Below the pieces are notes generated by a model. The model did not search any database. It was not told where the DNA came from and worked only from the letters and a program-made list of their open reading frames with translations. This document shows, piece by piece, positions 14,377 through 16,376 of a DNA stretch of 16,376 nt (positions are counted from its first letter, which is position 1; each line of letters begins with the position of its first letter). Source of the DNA: an uncultured Oscillospiraceae bacterium (GTDB lineage: Bacteria; Bacillota_A; Clostridia; Oscillospirales; Oscillospiraceae); the NCBI GenBank assembly GCA_910584605.1, contig CAJUAW010000061.1, forward strand, positions 1 through 16,376. The letters run 5' to 3'. Position numbers and translations under genes: made by a program.

Positions 14377-14952
14377 TCATTCAGGAAAGACACGTACCAA
14401 TTCGATAAAGCAACCATTCAGGACATTGACCTTTGCTACACCATCCCGTCCGTATACTTCGTGCAACTGCAAGACGCCGTAGTCATCCCGCAACATGACC
14501 TGTACTGTTTTATCCTCCGGATTTACTGTCCAGTATTCCCGGACCCCGGCCCTCTGATACAGGCCCAGCTTGACAAGCCGGTCATGCCGCTGTGTGGAGG
14601 GTGACAGGATTTCTATAATCAGGTCTGGAGCACCCTTGCAGCCGTGATCGTCCAGCTTGTCAGAATCGCAGACCACAGATATGTCGGGTTCGACCATTGT
14701 ATCTACATCTTCCGGCCTGGCTCCGTCCTGTTCAAAGAGACGGACACCGAAAGGGGCCGGGTATACCTTGCAGCGTTTTCCCTCCAGGTAGTTGTAAAGC
14801 TGTGCTGTAATTGCTACGCTGATTTCCTGATGGACCCTCGACGGCGGAGCCATCATGAACGCTTCGCCGTTGATAATCTCTATACGTTCGCTTTCATCCC
14901 AGGTCAGGACATCGGCGAAGGTGTACCGCTTGTTCTCTGCCGGTAATTCCAT
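14377..14952 (-). CDS. Uma2 family endonuclease (DUF820), 191 aa
   Basis: The protein has the PD-(D/E)XK nuclease pattern of the Uma2/DUF820 family: RIEIINGEAFMMAPPS near the N-terminus, Asp90 in VEPDISVV, Glu114 in APDLIIEILSPST, and Lys128 in LVKLGLYQRAGVREYW. All expected catalytic positions are present and the length is normal for the family. The cellular role of Uma2 proteins is not well defined; they are numerous in cyanobacteria and scattered on mobile elements. ATG at 14952 with AAGGAGG about 7 bp upstream. It is the last gene of a tight four-gene operon, 13 bp after the zinc-finger gene, and ends before a terminator, near the presumed element boundary. Confidence 0.92.
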   Translation of the reverse strand: MELPAENKRYTFADVLTWDESERIEIINGEAFMMAPPSRVHQEISVAITAQLYNYLEGKRCKVYPAPFGVRLFEQDGARPEDVDTMVEPDISVVCDSDKLDDHGCKGAPDLIIEILSPSTQRHDRLVKLGLYQRAGVREYWTVNPEDKTVQVMLRDDYGVLQLHEVYGRDGVAKVNVLNGCFIELVRVFPE

Positions 14953-14965
14953 AATGTGACCTCCT

Positions 14966-15196
14966 TTATGCCGCCTGTAAATAGTCGATGATAGCGACCT
15001 CGCTCATAATGCTCCGCTTCACGGCCTCTACGATCTTCTCCAGCTGCTTGGCTACCTCGCTGCTGTAGGATGCTTCCCCACACTGCTGGCACACTCTGGC
15101 CGGGACATTCTTCACAATCACCACACAGGGCCCAAGGTCCACAATGAACTTGGTGGTCGTTTCGATGGTCTGACCTTTACAATAGAAGCAAATCAT
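14966..15196 (-). CDS. YgiT-type zinc finger protein, antitoxin-like (76 aa)
   Basis: Two CxxC pairs, Cys3/Cys6 (MICFYCKG) and Cys36/Cys39 (RVCQQCGEASYS), form the zinc site of the YgiT/MqsA N-terminal domain. MqsA itself has an additional C-terminal helix-turn-helix for DNA binding. Here that part is missing and only a helical tail (KQLEKIVEAVKRSIMSEVAI) follows, so DNA binding would need another protein. The start overlaps the stop of the DUF4258 gene by 4 bp (ATGA), with AGGAGGG about 7 bp upstream, so the two are translated together. Proteins of this kind are commonly found next to DUF4258 genes and are read as the antitoxin of the pair. That role is inference here. Confidence 0.9.
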   Translation of the reverse strand: MICFYCKGQTIETTTKFIVDLGPCVVIVKNVPARVCQQCGEASYSSEVAKQLEKIVEAVKRSIMSEVAIIDYLQAA

Positions 15197-15507
15197 TTTG
15201 TCACCCTCCTTGTCTTCAAATCAGCTTCCCATTCATCGGGGGCCGGATGGTATGCAGTTATCATCCATATCTCGTCGGGACCTTGGCCACAGCACACGTG
15301 AAGGGCATTCCCGGAGGCATCGGTTCCCAGCAGCAGACAACTGGGATATGGATAATCATTTGGGTAGTCCTCAATAATCTCTCCACTATGGATCGCTTGG
15401 AGCACATCGGCCTGAGAGATACCTCGTAACAGGAGCCGCTTCATCACATGGTCAGTCCAGCGGATTGCATCAACTGCACATAGCTTCTGCAAATCAGTAA
15501 TATCCAT
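15193..15507 (-). CDS. DUF4258 family protein, possible RelE-like toxin (104 aa)
   Basis: The sequence WTDHVMKRLLLRGISQADVLQAI, then GEIIEDYPNDYPYPSCLLLG, a strand pair ALHVCCGQGPDEIWMITAYHP and a C-terminal EWEADLKTRR follow the DUF4258 pattern. This family is small and basic-helix/beta-sheet, related in shape to RelE/BrnT ribonuclease toxins. Catalytic residues are not established, so activity cannot be claimed. It lies 3 bp after the RHH gene and overlaps the YgiT-type gene by 4 bp, a typical toxin-antitoxin layout. ATG at 15507 with GGGGAGGG about 7 bp upstream. Confidence 0.88.
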   Translation of the reverse strand: MDITDLQKLCAVDAIRWTDHVMKRLLLRGISQADVLQAIHSGEIIEDYPNDYPYPSCLLLGTDASGNALHVCCGQGPDEIWMITAYHPAPDEWEADLKTRRVTK

Positions 15508-15510
15508 GCG

Positions 15511-15723
15511 CTATCCCTCCCCAGAGGCCGCAGGAACCCCGCCGTCCCGCTCCATTGCTTCGTCTATAGCCCGGTTGATAAAGCCGTTCACGCTTTCCCC
15601 CTGGGCCGTTGCGTGGGCCTGGATGGTCTCTTTTTTGCCCTTGGGGACAGTCAGATTGATACGGTCATATGCCTTCGCAATCCATTTATTGGTTGCCTTT
15701 TGCTGTGCTCTTGATACTGACAC
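15511..15723 (-). CDS. Ribbon-helix-helix (Arc/CopG-like) protein, first gene of the accessory operon (70 aa)
   Basis: After a basic N-terminus (RAQQKATNKWIAKA), residues 20-58 show a strand DRINLTVP and two helices, KGKKETIQAHATAQ and SVNGFINRAIDEAMER, the Arc/CopG fold seen in many mobile-element regulators and antitoxins. I chose the GTG at 15723 because GGAGGGAGG ends 7 bp upstream. The longer frame from ATG 15783 would start on the edge of the -10 box and has no ribosome site. The gene is 3 bp from DUF4258, so it is co-transcribed with it. It is the natural candidate to bind the repeated TTGCGCAA sites upstream (inference). Confidence 0.85.
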   Translation of the reverse strand: MSVSRAQQKATNKWIAKAYDRINLTVPKGKKETIQAHATAQGESVNGFINRAIDEAMERDGGVPAASGEG

Positions 15724-15783
15724 TGTTTTACCTCCCTCCAGGGGAGCAATTTCATTGCTGTCTACTCCTCCTAGTATAGTCAT

Positions 15784-15811
15784 ATTATATCACATTTCAA
15801 TGCTTGCGCAA
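15784..15811 (-). promoter_or_regulatory. Promoter of the RHH-DUF4258-YgiT-Uma2 operon
   Basis: On the - strand TATAAT (15789-15784) is preceded by TGA, giving an extended -10. TTGCGC (15811-15806), 16 bp upstream, is a partial -35 that falls inside the first TTGCGCAA palindrome. A protein on that palindrome would block RNA polymerase. Confidence 0.75.
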
Positions 15812-15884
15812 ATATATATTCTACACAAATATATTTGCGCAAGTATGTTCATTTTGCCAATTGATATACTTACGCAACTATGTT
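15803..15884. repeat. Three TTGCGCAA-type operator repeats in the divergent control region
   Basis: The perfect palindrome TTGCGCAA occurs at 15804-15811 and 15835-15842, and a one-mismatch copy TTACGCAA at 15870-15877, spaced 31 and 35 bp. The first two sit in a larger perfect 15-bp inverted repeat (15803-15817 with 15829-15843). The last two share a longer direct repeat (15835-15849 and 15870-15884, 13 of 15 matching). The set lies between two divergent promoters, suggesting cooperative repression of both sides. Confidence 0.85.
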
Positions 15885-15889
15885 ATTAT
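15861..15889 (+). promoter_or_regulatory. Divergent promoter for the phage-like gene
   Basis: TTGATA at 15861-15866, a 17-bp spacer and TATTAT at 15884-15889 form a good promoter. The third operator copy (15870-15877) lies in its spacer. The leader to the gene at 16053 is about 155 nt. Confidence 0.65.
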
Positions 15890-15960
15890 ATCATTGTTAG
15901 GAGGGAACAGCCCCGGCGAAGGTGGACGGGTAACAGCAAGAACACCACAGAAGAGTGGGG

Positions 15961-16056
15961 ATGGATGCGGTAAGTCGGCCCCGTGAGGCGCACGCAATGC
16001 CACCCACCGCCAAGGCTCAGGCCCGCGAAATACGATCAGGAGGTAAACAGCTATGA
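15961..16056 (+). CDS. Possible 31-aa leader ORF coupled to the next gene
   Basis: An ORF starting MDAVSRPREAHAMPPTAK ends in TGA that overlaps the ATG of the next gene by 4 bp (ATGA), as in translationally coupled pairs. It lacks a well-spaced ribosome site (AGTGGGG directly abuts the ATG), so it may be chance. No family recognised. Confidence 0.2.
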   Translation: MDAVSRPREAHAMPPTAKAQAREIRSGGKQL

Positions 16057-16322
16057 GCATCAGCGAAATCGAGAGCAAAATCCGGGAGCTGCGGCAGCTC
16101 CAAGCCCTGGTAGATGAGGCCGAGTCCGAGATGGAGACCATCAAGGACGCTCTGAAAGCCCACATGGGCGATTCTGAGGAGCTTCGGGCCGGGGAGTATA
16201 AAGTCACCTGGAAGACCGTGACCGCCTCCAGGCTGGACACAGCGGCCCTGCGCAAGGCCATTCCCGACGTAGCCGCCGCCTTTACCAGGACCACCACAAC
16301 CCGCCGCTTCTGCGTGGCCTAA
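16053..16322 (+). CDS. Phage/mobile-element protein resembling the C-terminal tail of YqaJ-family proteins (89 aa)
   Basis: The N-terminal half is a coiled-coil helix (SISEIESKIRELRQLQALVD through DALKAHMG). The C-terminal half, with LRAGEYKVTWKTVTASRLDT, KAIPDVAAAF and TTTTRRFCVA, follows the pattern of the tail found after the nuclease domain in phage YqaJ-like recombination proteins and in small stand-alone proteins beside them. Function is unknown; a role with a recombinase or single-strand-binding partner is inference. ATG at 16053 has AGGAGG 9 bp upstream. It is the first recognisable gene of the rightward element operon, under the divergent promoter. Confidence 0.85.
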   Translation: MSISEIESKIRELRQLQALVDEAESEMETIKDALKAHMGDSEELRAGEYKVTWKTVTASRLDTAALRKAIPDVAAAFTRTTTTRRFCVA

Positions 16323-16326
16323 AAGA

Positions 16327-16376
16327 ATGAGCCATTACACAGCCGCCCCGTCAAGAACGCTGTATAACGGCCCACA
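16327..16376 (+). CDS. Possible start of the next gene, cut by the window edge
   Basis: An open frame begins at ATG 16327 (MSHYTAAPSRTLYNGP) 4 bp after the previous stop and runs to the edge. The upstream sequence (CCTAAAAGA) has no clear ribosome site, so the start may be elsewhere. Too short to assign. Confidence 0.25.
   Translation, partial: MSHYTAAPSRTLYNGP

Noticed and set aside
15650..15755. Short - strand ORF (MKLLPWREVKQCQYQ...) in another frame at the start of the RHH gene
   Set aside because: Its AGGAGG is about 11 bp from the ATG, it overlaps the better-supported RHH frame and it is only about 34 codons.
1..16376. CRISPR arrays, rRNA genes, insertion sequences, origins
   Set aside because: No regularly spaced repeats of CRISPR type, no rRNA sequence and no transposase or terminal inverted repeats of an IS were seen.

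Overview
The window looks like a piece of a GC-rich Clostridia genome, probably from the Oscillospiraceae-type gut Firmicutes (inference). Supporting signs are strong GGAGG ribosome-binding sites, a YesM/YesN-type two-component pair, DUF4258/YgiT/Uma2 accessory genes and codon use rich in G and C. No 16S rRNA or other decisive marker is present, so genus is not assignable.

Left part (1-1520, + strand): the 3' end of carB with its terminator; then a very good promoter overlapping palindromes that drives a 57-aa ribbon-helix-helix-like regulator (TTG start); a 113-bp structured spacer; and a 67-aa helical protein of unknown function ending in a terminator. Next, on the - strand, are a 1048-aa hybrid sensor kinase (1527-4673) and a 763-aa protein (4856-7147) whose two ends resemble the conserved helices of flagellin around a large beta-rich insert. 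The latter is preceded by a sigma-D/sigma-28-like -10 element.

Middle (7377-13976): a two-component system (membrane sensor kinase plus AraC-type response regulator, + strand) converges on a three-gene ABC importer operon on the - strand, transcribed ATPase, then fused two-domain permease, then lipoprotein binding protein. The importer belongs to the Fe3+/AfuABC-type family. Pairing it with a YesM/YesN-type system recalls the hexose-phosphate systems HptRSA and AfuABC. I infer that the kinase and regulator control the importer operon and that the ligand may be an organophosphate rather than iron.

Right part (14176-16376): a 23-bp copy of the 3' end of a tRNA-Leu (T-loop, acceptor strand and CCA) lies next to a terminator but has no tRNA body. 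This is the signature of an integrative element inserted at a tRNA gene. The element should run rightward from here, beyond the window. Its visible cargo is a tight four-gene - strand operon (RHH protein, DUF4258 protein, YgiT-type zinc finger, Uma2 nuclease) that reads like a toxin-antitoxin or defence module. A divergent control region with three TTGCGCAA-type palindromes separates it from a phage-like + strand gene resembling the tail of YqaJ-family proteins. The intact tRNA-Leu and the integrase are not in the window.
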